Assembly (NCBI GenBank): GCA_023015825.1
Contig: JALKAW010000008.1
Location: forward strand, 124,001-188,000
Origin: Flavobacteriaceae bacterium S0862
GTDB taxonomy: Bacteria; Bacteroidota; Bacteroidia; Flavobacteriales; Flavobacteriaceae
Reading direction: 5' to 3'
Length of the DNA: 64,000 nt
Made by a program: the position numbers and the translations under genes. Positions 9,821 through 18,811 of this stretch are shown in pieces (the first letter of the stretch is position 1; the number at the start of each line of letters is the position of its first letter). Under the pieces are notes generated by a model, which saw only the letters and a program-made list of their open reading frames with translations, was not told the origin of the DNA and searched no databases.

Positions 9821-10908
9821 GAGTACTGCAATTAATAGATTCTTTAGACGCTGGAGGCGCGGAGCGAGTAGCTGTTAATATTGCCAATGCATTATCTTTA
9901 AAACAAGGTTCTAATTCATATTTATGTGCCACTAGAAAAGAAGGCTTGTTGAAAAGTAGTTTAGATAAAAATGTTGACTATCTGTTTCTGAGCAAAAAAT
10001 CAACGTTTAATATTTCAGCTATAAAAAGACTAAGTAAGTTTGTAAAAAATCACAAGATTGATATTATTCATGCACATTCAACATCGTTTTTTTTAGCAAC
10101 TTTAGTTAAGTTTTTGCATCCAAAGATTAAAATTGTTTGGCATGATCATTATGGTAATAGTGAGTTTTTAGAAAAGCGAAAATCTAAAACACTTCAATTT
10201 TGCTCCAAATATTTTTCATATAGTATTTGTGTCAATAATACCTTAAAAGATTGGTCAAAATCACACTTAAAATCTGCTAATGTTGCTTATTTGCCAAATT
10301 TTGCGGTTATAGATGATTTGAAACCGTTAACCTTTTTAAAAGGAGTAGATGGAAAGCGCTTTTTGCATCTAGCAAATTTGAGACCTCAAAAAGATCATAT
10401 TACATTGTTAAAAGCATTTAAAAAAGTAGTTAAAGAGTGTCCTGAATGTACATTGCATTGTGTTGGGAAGAATTTTGATGATGACTATTCTAAATTAATT
10501 ATAAAAAATATTAATGAGCTTGGATTGACCGATAGAGTTTTTCTTTATGGAAGTAAAAAGGATATATCAAATATTTTAAATCAAAGTGATATTTGTGTAT
10601 TATCTTCAAAATCTGAAGGGTTACCTATAGCTTTATTAGAATATGGTCTTGCTGGAAAACCTGTGGTAACTACAAATGTTGGAAATTGCAATCAAGTGAT
10701 AGAAAACGGAGTTAGTGGTATAATTGTAGATAAAGAAGCTCCTAAATTATTGGCAGACGAATTATTATATGTTTTAAAGAATGAAGATAAAGCAAAGGTT
10801 TATGGGCAGCAGTTACAAGAAAAGGTTAAAAAACTTTATTCTCAAGAAGCATATTTAACTAAATTAATGGCAATTTATAATACGATTATAGATGCAGAGC
10901 TTAAGTAA
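9817..10908 (+). CDS. glycosyltransferase family 4 protein
   Basis: 363 residues, GT-B. The N-terminal motif LDAGGAERVAVNIANAL is the usual GGAER loop of GT4 enzymes, IIHAHST follows, and the donor half has EX7E at E267 and E275 (EGLPIALLE). The start overlaps the previous gene by four bases (ATGA) and the 3' end overlaps the next gene by 17 bases, so translation is probably coupled. Adds a sugar in repeat-unit assembly; specificity unknown. Confidence 0.89.
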   Translation: MRVLQLIDSLDAGGAERVAVNIANALSLKQGSNSYLCATRKEGLLKSSLDKNVDYLFLSKKSTFNISAIKRLSKFVKNHKIDIIHAHSTSFFLATLVKFLHPKIKIVWHDHYGNSEFLEKRKSKTLQFCSKYFSYSICVNNTLKDWSKSHLKSANVAYLPNFAVIDDLKPLTFLKGVDGKRFLHLANLRPQKDHITLLKAFKKVVKECPECTLHCVGKNFDDDYSKLIIKNINELGLTDRVFLYGSKKDISNILNQSDICVLSSKSEGLPIALLEYGLAGKPVVTTNVGNCNQVIENGVSGIIVDKEAPKLLADELLYVLKNEDKAKVYGQQLQEKVKKLYSQEAYLTKLMAIYNTIIDAELK

Positions 10909-12241
10909 AAAAAATAGTGAATTGATTTTTATCCTTTTGCATATAGCAATGGGCTTAATCATTTATTATATACCATTTAGCTCAAAACTGGTTAGTCTTT
11001 TAGTCGTATTCTTATCTGTTTTTCTTGTTTTGCTATCAAAAAATAAAGTATTGGCAGTACTAATTGCTTGTGCCTATGTAGCGACAAGTGATGTGTTTTT
11101 TAGAATGACTGGGGGCTTATTTTTTTACGAATTGCATAAATATTTGTTGATTGTTTTAGTTTTTATTGGATTCATTTTTGATCAAGTAAGAGTCAAAGGG
11201 CAAGTATATTTAATGTATGTAGGGTTGTTATTACTCACTATTGTTTTTACGGCCTATGACTATACCGATGATGTAAGACGAATGATAGCATTTAATTTAG
11301 TAGGACCAGTTTCATTAGGCTTTGTAGCATTTTACTTCTACAAGAAAAAAGTAACTATGCAACAACTAAGTAAAGTGTTGTTTTATGCAGTATTACCAAT
11401 TGTGTCATTAGTTGTCTATTTGTTTTTATACACACCTAGTGTTAGAGATTCTGTAACTGGTACGGCTTCAAATTTTGCGACATCTGGAGGATTTGGGCCA
11501 AATCAAGTGGCTACTATTTTAGGAGTAGGTATGTTTATTCTATTTTCAAGATTGTTGTTTAATAAGTTTAGAGGCATTCAATCTATTCTAGAATTGACGC
11601 TGCTAGGTTTTATTAGTTTTAGAGGTTTGGCAACATTTTCTAGAGGAGGAATACTTACAGCATTAGCAGCTATTTTGATGTTAATAGCTATTACATATAT
11701 AAGAGGACAAAAAGGATTTAGAACAAAAGTGTTTCTGGTAGTGTTTTACGGAATGATTTTAGGGACTTCGGTTTGGTTTTACACATCCAATAGAACCTCT
11801 GGATTAATTGAGAATAGATATGCTAACCAAAATGCAATTGGTGTTGAAAAGCAAGATGTTTCAACTGGTAGAAAAGATTTGTTTTTAACAGAGGTTGAAG
11901 CATTTGTTGAGAGCCCAATTATTGGTATTGGTGTTGGTAAAAATAAAGGCTACCGTTTTGATAAAACAGGAAAGGTAGCTGCTTCACATAACGAAATAAG
12001 TCGTTTGTTAGCAGAACACGGTTCTCTTGGGATTATAGCCCTAAGTATATTATTATTGGTGCCACTTTTGCTTAGAATTGAAAATAACAGAAACATCTAC
12101 TTCTACTCATTTTTCATTATGTGGTTGCTAACAATAAATCATTCGGCTATGAGAATTGCTTTCCCATCGTTTATTTATGGTCTATGTTTGTTGGATGTTA
12201 CGTTTCCAAAGAAAACCAGTTTAAAAAAGCAAGTAGCTTAA
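10892..12241 (+). CDS. O-antigen ligase / polysaccharide polymerase family membrane protein
   Basis: 449 residues with roughly ten to twelve hydrophobic helices and a large periplasmic loop, matching the Wzy/WaaL O-antigen ligase family. Family-type motifs are FGPNQVATILGVG near residue 204, TFSRGGILTAL near 250 and the loop with HNEISRLLAEHGSLG near 365, which holds the conserved His. It would act at the periplasmic face of the inner membrane, either polymerising undecaprenyl-linked repeats (Wzy) or ligating polymer to lipid A core (WaaL). Position among glycosyltransferases favours a polymerase, but sequence alone does not decide. Confidence 0.82.
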   Translation: MQSLSKKNSELIFILLHIAMGLIIYYIPFSSKLVSLLVVFLSVFLVLLSKNKVLAVLIACAYVATSDVFFRMTGGLFFYELHKYLLIVLVFIGFIFDQVRVKGQVYLMYVGLLLLTIVFTAYDYTDDVRRMIAFNLVGPVSLGFVAFYFYKKKVTMQQLSKVLFYAVLPIVSLVVYLFLYTPSVRDSVTGTASNFATSGGFGPNQVATILGVGMFILFSRLLFNKFRGIQSILELTLLGFISFRGLATFSRGGILTALAAILMLIAITYIRGQKGFRTKVFLVVFYGMILGTSVWFYTSNRTSGLIENRYANQNAIGVEKQDVSTGRKDLFLTEVEAFVESPIIGIGVGKNKGYRFDKTGKVAASHNEISRLLAEHGSLGIIALSILLLVPLLLRIENNRNIYFYSFFIMWLLTINHSAMRIAFPSFIYGLCLLDVTFPKKTSLKKQVA

Positions 12242-12250
12242 AATATAGTT

Positions 12251-13264
12251 ATGATACTTTATCTTGGAAATAACTTAAAGTCAAAAAAAACTAATCAAAC
12301 AACTTTAGCACAATTGAGTAGTTTGTTGAAAGGTGAAGGCTATACAATAAAAACGGCGTCATCATTGCATAATCAATTACTAAGGTTGGTGTCCATGCTT
12401 TGGTCAATTATCAAATATAATAGAAAAATTGATTATGTCTTGATAGACACATATAGCACTAAAAACTTTTATTATGCGTTAGCAACAAGTCAGTTATGTA
12501 GGTTTTTGAAACTAAAATACATTCCTATTCTTCATGGTGGGGATTTGCCATCTAGATTAGATACATCTACAAAGTTTAGTACATTGATTTTTTCTAATTC
12601 GTACAAAAATGTAGCGGTTTCAAAGTATTTAAAACATGAATTTGATACAAGAGGGTTTGAGTCTATTTTTATTCCAAATGTTTTAGAAATAGAAAAATAT
12701 AACTTCTTTAAAAGGGGATTTTCTAATCCAAAGCTGTTATATGTACGAGCATTCGCTAATATTTATAATCCAGAAATGGCTGTTAAAGTGCTAAATGAAA
12801 TTAAAAAGGAATATCCTGAAGCCATCTTATGTATGGTTGGACCAGAAAAAGACAGCTCTTTTAAAAATTGTAAAGCTTTAGCAAAAAAGCTTCAATTAGA
12901 AAATAGTATTGAGTTTACAGGGATGTTAACTAAAAATGAATGGCATAAAAAATCTGAACAGTATAATATTTTTATTAATACAACAAATATCGATAACGCA
13001 CCTGTGAGTGTTATGGAGGCTATGGCTTTAGGATTAACTGTTGTATCAACTAATGTTGGAGGTATGCCTTTTTTAATTGAAAACAATAAAACAGGAATTC
13101 TTGTAAAGAAAAACGATATAAATGCTATGGCAAACGCCATATCTTCTATTTTTAAAAATGAAGAAATTACTTATCAATTAGTAATTAATGCTAGGAAGCA
13201 GGTAGAAAGTCATAACTGGAGCAAAGTTAAATTGCTGTGGCGCAATATATTACATAGTAAGTAG
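12251..13264 (+). CDS. glycosyltransferase family 4 protein with DX7E motif
   Basis: 337 residues, short GT-B enzyme. Donor half from about residue 160 (PKLLYVRAFANIYNP), then NAPVSVMEAMALGLTV. The first acid of the GT4 EX7E pair is Asp (D248) and the second is E256, a conservative change also known in some GT4 branches. It starts 9 bases after the polymerase gene and is followed 45 bases later by the sugar-phosphate transferase. Likely another repeat-unit glycosyltransferase. Confidence 0.84.
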   Translation: MILYLGNNLKSKKTNQTTLAQLSSLLKGEGYTIKTASSLHNQLLRLVSMLWSIIKYNRKIDYVLIDTYSTKNFYYALATSQLCRFLKLKYIPILHGGDLPSRLDTSTKFSTLIFSNSYKNVAVSKYLKHEFDTRGFESIFIPNVLEIEKYNFFKRGFSNPKLLYVRAFANIYNPEMAVKVLNEIKKEYPEAILCMVGPEKDSSFKNCKALAKKLQLENSIEFTGMLTKNEWHKKSEQYNIFINTTNIDNAPVSVMEAMALGLTVVSTNVGGMPFLIENNKTGILVKKNDINAMANAISSIFKNEEITYQLVINARKQVESHNWSKVKLLWRNILHSK

Positions 13265-13309
13265 CACAAAGTTGTTTTACTTAGTATCTTTAACACATTA
13301 AATAATATA

Positions 13310-14704
13310 ATGTCAAAAAGTAAAGGGATCCATTTTGAAATTTCTGAACGCAAAGTACTTTTGCGTATTTTTGATATATTAAGTGCGTTATTGGCACTTG
13401 AAGTAGTAGGCTATTATTTTCAGTTTGATTATTTTTTAGTTACTAAAGAGCAATGGCTTTGGTCACTCGTTTTAGCGTTTTATTTAACTGCTTTTGGAAC
13501 CGTTTTTGAGTTATACGATTTAAAGCAATCTAGTAAACTTGATACAACATTCAAAAATACTGTAATTACAGTGTCTGTTACTGTACTTTTCTATTTATTC
13601 ACGCCAATTGTAACACCAGTTTTACCAAATCAAAGGTTAGAAATTTTGTATTTCTTTTTATCTGTAATAGCTGCCATTTTTGCTTGGAGATATGCCTATG
13701 TTACATTTATTGCATCCCCAAGATTTTATAAAAAAGTAATTGTATTAGGGGAGGTTTCAAATATTGAAAACCTTGTAAACGCCTTTAGTATTTCAGATCC
13801 TAATTATAAGATTGTTGGATATATAAATAGTAATGTGTCAAGCAATGAAAATGTAAAATTTAAAGGTCTAAAAGAGTTTAGTGCAGGTAACCTACAAAAA
13901 ACTATAAGAGAAGAAGGTATATCTGAAATTGTGATTGCTATAAATGATTCAGAAACAATTACACCATACCTATATAATGAATTAACGCATCTTATTGAAA
14001 AAGGATTCACTATTAGAGAATATACGCAAGTCTTTGAAGAAATCACAAAGCGTGTGCCTGTGCAATTTGTTGGCAAAGATTTTTACAAATACTTTCCATT
14101 TAGTAGAAGTAATCAAAACAAATTATACATGTTTTACCATCGCTTAATGGATTTAGTATGTTCTGTTTTAGGAATTGCAGTTGGGGTAACCTTGTTACCA
14201 TTCGTTTTAATAGGGAATTTAATAGGCAATAAGGGTAAATTATTATATGTCCAAACACGTATTGGAAAAAATGGTAAACCATTTAAAATTTACAAGTTTA
14301 GAACTATGATTCAGGATGCCGAAAAAGATGGTATGAAATGGGCAGATAAAAATGATGCAAGAGTTACAACATTTGGTCGTTTTTTAAGACGTTCACGTCT
14401 TGACGAAATCCCGCAGTTTATTAATGTTTTTAAGGGCGATATGAGTATCATTGGTCCACGACCAGAACGACCATTTTTTGTAAAAGAATTGTCTAAAGTT
14501 ATTCCGTTTTATGAAACAAGACATACTATTAAACCTGGATTATCAGGTTGGGCGCAGGTAAATAGTCGTTATGGTGCTTCAATTGAAGATAGCTTAGTGA
14601 AATTACAATACGATTTATATTATATTAAACACCGAAGCTTCTTTTTAGATATAAATATTATTGTAAAAACCTTGAGTACTATGGTGTATTATAGAGGGCA
14701 ATAA
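13310..14704 (+). CDS. polyprenyl glycosylphosphotransferase (initiating sugar transferase)
   Basis: 464 residues, WcaJ/WbaP-like. Four or five N-terminal membrane helices (about 12-130) lead into a cytosolic nucleotide-binding-like domain (about 140-250, KVIVLGEVSNIENLV), one further hydrophobic helix near 275-305, and the catalytic Bac_transf domain. The latter shows YKFRTM near residue 328, RRSRLDEIPQ near 363 and GPRPERPF near 382. It moves a sugar-1-phosphate from a UDP-sugar onto undecaprenyl phosphate, the first step of repeat assembly. As in many flavobacterial loci it is the last gene of the cluster. Confidence 0.93.
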   Translation: MSKSKGIHFEISERKVLLRIFDILSALLALEVVGYYFQFDYFLVTKEQWLWSLVLAFYLTAFGTVFELYDLKQSSKLDTTFKNTVITVSVTVLFYLFTPIVTPVLPNQRLEILYFFLSVIAAIFAWRYAYVTFIASPRFYKKVIVLGEVSNIENLVNAFSISDPNYKIVGYINSNVSSNENVKFKGLKEFSAGNLQKTIREEGISEIVIAINDSETITPYLYNELTHLIEKGFTIREYTQVFEEITKRVPVQFVGKDFYKYFPFSRSNQNKLYMFYHRLMDLVCSVLGIAVGVTLLPFVLIGNLIGNKGKLLYVQTRIGKNGKPFKIYKFRTMIQDAEKDGMKWADKNDARVTTFGRFLRRSRLDEIPQFINVFKGDMSIIGPRPERPFFVKELSKVIPFYETRHTIKPGLSGWAQVNSRYGASIEDSLVKLQYDLYYIKHRSFFLDINIIVKTLSTMVYYRGQ

Positions 14705-14705
14705 T

Positions 14706-15881
14706 TTAGTCGTTTTGGTTGTAAAACTTCACCAAATACACATATCTTATCAACAAAGCTAGAAATAGCGGAATTAACCCAATAGCAAACACTTGTACAC
14801 CAATTATCCAATGTAGCGTTAAAAGGCATAACATGATTATTAAAAACTTCAAATACTTTATAAACCATTTTTTAGGAGTTTTTTTGAGTAATTGCATTAC
14901 AACAAGCAAGTTAACTGGAAAAGCCCATAGTAAATTATAATTGTTGGCTGTAGCTGTATGATCTGTTGCAAACCATAGAAGCAATAAAATAACACCTATA
15001 AAACCAGTAATCGAGAATAAACCAATATCAAGCCATATAGTTCGTGCACCTTTTTTATAATCCTGATACGTAATCCATAAAATTAGTATTCCTAATAGAC
15101 CAAAGATCATTAACGGACTCATGAGAAATATATTTGAAATAGATTTCTCTTTCTTTTTATAAAGCAAACGTGGTTGTTTTATAAGCGATTTATTAGAATT
15201 TGTAAAGGTTGCTTTTTCAAAAAAAACGTGAATATATTTTGGCAAGAACATGTGTTCTTCTGGTGTTGCCCTTTTATCTATTACTGAGCCTAAAGCAATA
15301 TCTATACCTAAACTCCCCCAAGAATTTCTATTTACATGCTCGTGAATAAGAGCTCTAAACGTTTTAGGATTAAAGTCATCAGGTTGTTTAAACGTTAGTG
15401 TTTCGTTTAAAGACACCTTTAAAACATCCTTCATCTTTGTTGCACAATTGTCATAAAAGAAATCATAGAGATAGTATTTGTTTTCTGGCTTTGCATTATT
15501 CAGTAGAAAATCAAAAACCTGTTGTTTTTGTGTTCTTGTTAAGTCTAAAATTTGTTCGTCGATAGACCTGTTCTGTGCGATATAAGCTTGAAAAAAATCA
15601 TCATAGCTATTATGAGAAAGCTTATAATTAAGCTTGCCTTGAGCAAACTTTAAGTAGAAATTAGGTGTGTCAAAATCAAAAGTCCCATAGTTAAACACCA
15701 CGTCTAACATTCGTTCTCTATCACGAACTCTAAAGCCATTATGCCCAAAGGCATCCATTAATAAAGTGCCAGGACCAATAGTAAGTACACTTATTTCTGC
15801 TTGATTAGAAAGTTTAAGTTGTTGTGCGTTTGTAAAAAACGAGAAAGCAAGTAGTAATGGTAAGATTAGTTTTAATTTCAT
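14706..15881 (-). CDS. DUF4105 (Lnb N-terminal-like) membrane protein
   Basis: 391 residues. A signal peptide (cleavage after NAQ, near residue 20) precedes a periplasmic DUF4105 domain (about 25-215), then about five membrane helices fill the C-terminal third. The domain has the His of FGHNGFRV near residue 44 and the Cys of YDNCATKMK near 145, the pair expected for a permuted NlpC/P60-like cysteine hydrolase. Substrate unknown; lipoprotein or envelope processing has been suggested for relatives. It begins 3 bases after the PorV-like gene and is probably co-transcribed with it. Its stop faces the sugar-transferase stop one base away. Confidence 0.85.
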   Translation of the reverse strand: MKLKLILPLLLAFSFFTNAQQLKLSNQAEISVLTIGPGTLLMDAFGHNGFRVRDRERMLDVVFNYGTFDFDTPNFYLKFAQGKLNYKLSHNSYDDFFQAYIAQNRSIDEQILDLTRTQKQQVFDFLLNNAKPENKYYLYDFFYDNCATKMKDVLKVSLNETLTFKQPDDFNPKTFRALIHEHVNRNSWGSLGIDIALGSVIDKRATPEEHMFLPKYIHVFFEKATFTNSNKSLIKQPRLLYKKKEKSISNIFLMSPLMIFGLLGILILWITYQDYKKGARTIWLDIGLFSITGFIGVILLLLWFATDHTATANNYNLLWAFPVNLLVVMQLLKKTPKKWFIKYLKFLIIMLCLLTLHWIIGVQVFAIGLIPLFLALLIRYVYLVKFYNQND

Positions 15882-15884
15882 AGA

Positions 15885-16973
15885 TTATCTAAAAATACTA
15901 AAATCTAGTTTTACTGAAAACACATTGGAATATAATGCAACACTTTGATCACCAATATCTGTAAAAGCATAATCAATTTGGATACCTCTATATTTAAAGC
16001 CAACTCCAAAATTTGGCTGAAAAGTTAATTTTTCAGTAATTGGTGAAACATCTCCTATTTGCCCTTTCTGCCCTTCATCTTGAAAATTACCAATACCAGC
16101 ACGTAAAAACACCATATCTGTATAACCAAATTCAAATCCTAAAGCTGGATTAATACTAACGAAAGATGTTGAGATGATATCATTATTTTGTGTAAATCGA
16201 ATATTTAAATCAAGCTCAGTTCTAAGTGTGTAGTCATAGTTAAACATAAATTGCTTAGACATACCAATTTGCATTTTTGGCAACGTAATTTCAGTGCTTT
16301 CTGGAGCTTCTTGATTTTCTCCAGGAATGGCATTTTGTATATCAGCTAGTCTATCTTCATCTATTGCCCAGGCATTAAAGGTGGTGGTAATATCTCTTAT
16401 CATCACACCAAATTGCCAATCATTACGCTTAAATTGTACACCTAAATCGAGCCCGAATCCCCAAGAAGATGCAAAATCGCCAATTACTCTACGTATTACT
16501 TTAGCATTAATACCATAATTTAAACCATCAACTGGTAATTTTCGAGCATAAGAAAATGTAAATCCATAATCGGCAGCCGAAAACAAGTTAATATTATCGT
16601 AATTTACATTGCCTTGTTCGTCAATAAGTTGTGTGGTGTCCAATATATCATCCACACCAAAACGAATAATAGAAATACCTACAGCACTTCTATCATCCAA
16701 TGGTTTTGCAAAAGCTATATAATTGTAATTTGCAATATTGGCAAAGTAGCTAGAGTGCATTAATGCTATTTGATTGTCTTCTAAATGCACTAAACCTGCA
16801 GGATTCCAATAACCAGAATTAACGTCGTTAGTAGTTGCTACCACAGCATTACTCATACCAAGTGCAGCTGCATCCACTCCAATATTCATAAACTCGTTAG
16901 AATATTTTCTAGTAGTTTGTGCAGAAACTAAGGTAATACATAAAATAAGTAGCGAAGCTAAATACGTTTTCAA
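15885..16973 (-). CDS. PorV/PorQ family outer-membrane barrel protein
   Basis: About 362 residues with a signal peptide ending VSA-Q. Motifs GVDAAALGMSNAVVATTNDV and SGYWNPAGL are typical of the PorV/PorQ (FadL-like) barrels of Bacteroidota, some of which shuttle type IX secretion substrates; the last residue is Arg preceded by aromatic/hydrophobic strand residues. The frame extends to a TTG at 16994, but that codon lies inside the promoter-like CATCTTTGCA, so I prefer the TTG at 16973, which gives a standard 19-residue signal peptide. It could be PorV-like or an accessory paralogue; no porU or porT neighbour is present. Confidence 0.82.
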   Translation of the reverse strand: MKTYLASLLILCITLVSAQTTRKYSNEFMNIGVDAAALGMSNAVVATTNDVNSGYWNPAGLVHLEDNQIALMHSSYFANIANYNYIAFAKPLDDRSAVGISIIRFGVDDILDTTQLIDEQGNVNYDNINLFSAADYGFTFSYARKLPVDGLNYGINAKVIRRVIGDFASSWGFGLDLGVQFKRNDWQFGVMIRDITTTFNAWAIDEDRLADIQNAIPGENQEAPESTEITLPKMQIGMSKQFMFNYDYTLRTELDLNIRFTQNNDIISTSFVSINPALGFEFGYTDMVFLRAGIGNFQDEGQKGQIGDVSPITEKLTFQPNFGVGFKYRGIQIDYAFTDIGDQSVALYSNVFSVKLDFSIFR

Positions 16974-16991
16974 AAGGCAATTTCTTTTATG

Positions 16992-16999
16992 CAAAGATG
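16992..16999 (-). promoter_or_regulatory. near-consensus -7 element for the PorV-like gene
   Basis: Minus-strand CATCTTTG differs from TAnnTTTG at one position. It ends about 18 bases before the TTG start chosen at 16973 and overlaps the alternative TTG at 16994. Confidence 0.4.
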
Positions 17000-17099
17000 C
17001 ATAATATTTTCCAACCTTTTAAACTCTAAATTGTAATAGATATTGTTCTTTTTTAGAGTTGAACCCAAATAGTTTATTATTTTTACTTCACTAAATATT

Positions 17100-17849
17100 T
17101 TGAGCTTGATTAAACATATTCCAAATTTTATAACGCTTTTAAATCTTTTCTGCGGAAGTATTGCTGTCATTTTTGCTGTAAATGGCTCTTTGGTCACAGC
17201 ATCATTTTTTGCTTTTATGGGTATTTTCTTTGATTTTTTTGACGGACTTCTAGCAAGAAAACTTGATGCGCAAAGTGATTTGGGTTTACAGTTAGATTCT
17301 TTGGCAGATATGGTCACAAGCGGATTAGTACCAGGAATTGTGATGTTTCAATTATTAAGTTTAACCACTGGTAATTTAAATTGGGTTGAAAATTCAGATG
17401 AATGGAGTAATTCTATGCATTGGATGGGTTTTAAAGTTCAATTACTTCCTTTAATTGGTTTGCTAATAACTTTAGCTTCAGCTTATAGACTTGCAAAGTT
17501 TAATATAGACGATAACCAAACGGATAGCTTTATAGGTTTACCAACACCAGCAAATACCTTACTCATTCTATCTTTTCCGTTAATTATGGAATTTCAGAAT
17601 AACGATATTATGAATTCCATAATCATAAATAAATGGTTTTTAATTGCTGTCACACTCGTAAGTTGCTATTTATTAAATGCAAATATTAAACTGTTAGCTT
17701 TAAAATTTAAGACTTGGAATTTTCAAGATAATGCTGCTAGGTATTTACTCATTGTGTTAGCAGCTGTTTTGTTAATTGTTTTTCAGTTTGCTGCTATACC
17801 ACTAATCATTTTAGCTTATATTATTATTTCTATTTTAAATAAAAAATAA
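17100..17849 (+). CDS. pssA: CDP-diacylglycerol--serine O-phosphatidyltransferase
   Basis: 249 residues, integral membrane enzyme making phosphatidylserine from CDP-diacylglycerol and serine, the precursor of phosphatidylethanolamine. The CDP-alcohol phosphotransferase signature DX2DGX2ARX8GX3DX3D is complete, running from DFFDG near residue 45 to LDSLAD near 69. Seven or eight hydrophobic helices follow. The start is TTG; the N-terminus SLIKHIPNFITLLNLFCG aligns with the family opening, so no shorter start is plausible. A near-consensus -7 box (TATTTTTA, 17078-17085) sits 14 bases upstream. DUF808 follows after 5 bases. Confidence 0.92.
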   Translation: MSLIKHIPNFITLLNLFCGSIAVIFAVNGSLVTASFFAFMGIFFDFFDGLLARKLDAQSDLGLQLDSLADMVTSGLVPGIVMFQLLSLTTGNLNWVENSDEWSNSMHWMGFKVQLLPLIGLLITLASAYRLAKFNIDDNQTDSFIGLPTPANTLLILSFPLIMEFQNNDIMNSIIINKWFLIAVTLVSCYLLNANIKLLALKFKTWNFQDNAARYLLIVLAAVLLIVFQFAAIPLIILAYIIISILNKK

Positions 17850-17854
17850 CCTTA

Positions 17855-18730
17855 ATGGCATCAGGATTTTTTGCATTACTTGACGATATTTCAGTGCTTA
17901 TGGATGATGTAGTAGCCATGAGTAAAGTCACTACTAAAAAAACAGCTGGAATTTTAGGAGACGATTTAGCAGTAAATGCTGAAAAAGCTTCTGGATTTGT
18001 GTCGTCTAGAGAATTACCTGTACTATGGGCAATTACCAAAGGTTCTTTTTTAAATAAGCTAATTATACTCCCAATAGCATTTTTATTGAGTGCTTTTTTA
18101 CCTTGGGTCGTAACTATTATTTTGCTTTTAGGAGCGGTTTATTTGGCCTTTGAAGGTGTTGAGAAAATTTATGAATATTTTGTGCCACATGACCACGAAA
18201 TACCGAGTGTAAAGGCTGAAAATCTATCAAAAGACGCCATTCTACAATTGGAAAAAAATAAAATAAAATCGGCAATTATAACCGATTTTATCTTGTCTGT
18301 TGAAATTGTCATTATTGCTTTAGGAACTGTAATTAATGAACCATTGCTAACTCAAATATTAGTAGTTACGGTAGTAGCTATCATTGCCACAGTTGGTGTG
18401 TATGGTATTGTGGCTCTAATTGTGAGGATGGATGATTTAGGTTTACGATTAGTACAAATGAGCAATGGTAAAAAAAATAGTCTAAGATTTGTTGGCAAGC
18501 TACTAGTGAATGCTTTGCCATTAATTATTAAGTCGCTTTCCGTTATTGGGACCATTGCGCTATTGTTGGTGGCTGGTGGAATTTTTGTACATAATATTGA
18601 ATACTTGCATCACTTTCTAGAAACGTGGCCAAGTATTTTGAGAGATTTTGTGATTGGTTTGGGTGTTGGTATTTTAGCGCTTATTAGCTTTAAGTTGGTT
18701 AAGGGATTGATAAGACTAATTTTTAATTAA
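17855..18730 (+). CDS. DUF808 (YedI-like) inner-membrane protein
   Basis: 291 residues with about six hydrophobic helices. The N-terminal signature SGFFALLDDISVLMDDV, then GILGDDLAVNAEKASGF, identifies the DUF808/YedI family, found across bacteria and without an established function. It begins 5 bases after pssA and probably shares its transcript. Nothing in the sequence suggests enzyme activity; the highly acidic N-terminal stretch precedes the first helix. Length is normal for the family. Confidence 0.9.
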   Translation: MASGFFALLDDISVLMDDVVAMSKVTTKKTAGILGDDLAVNAEKASGFVSSRELPVLWAITKGSFLNKLIILPIAFLLSAFLPWVVTIILLLGAVYLAFEGVEKIYEYFVPHDHEIPSVKAENLSKDAILQLEKNKIKSAIITDFILSVEIVIIALGTVINEPLLTQILVVTVVAIIATVGVYGIVALIVRMDDLGLRLVQMSNGKKNSLRFVGKLLVNALPLIIKSLSVIGTIALLLVAGGIFVHNIEYLHHFLETWPSILRDFVIGLGVGILALISFKLVKGLIRLIFN

Positions 18731-18743
18731 CTTTAAAGTAATT

Positions 18744-18775
18744 AGTGGATTCCTGTCTTCGAAGGAGTGACAGTC
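18744..18775. repeat. degenerate REP-like palindrome
   Basis: The stretch around TTCCTGTCTTCGAAGGAGTG resembles the dispersed extragenic palindrome of the form TTCCTGCCTTCGCAGGAATG seen in many bacterial genomes. The arms have diverged (TCCT with AGGA still pair). It lies between two convergent genes. Only this one copy is visible in the window. Confidence 0.45.
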
Positions 18776-18811
18776 AATTCAACAAATTCACGAAATAACA
18801 AATAAACGTTT

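Noticed and set aside
16974-16994. TTG start giving seven extra residues on the PorV-like protein
   Set aside because: The codon overlaps a promoter-like element and the shorter form has a standard signal peptide.
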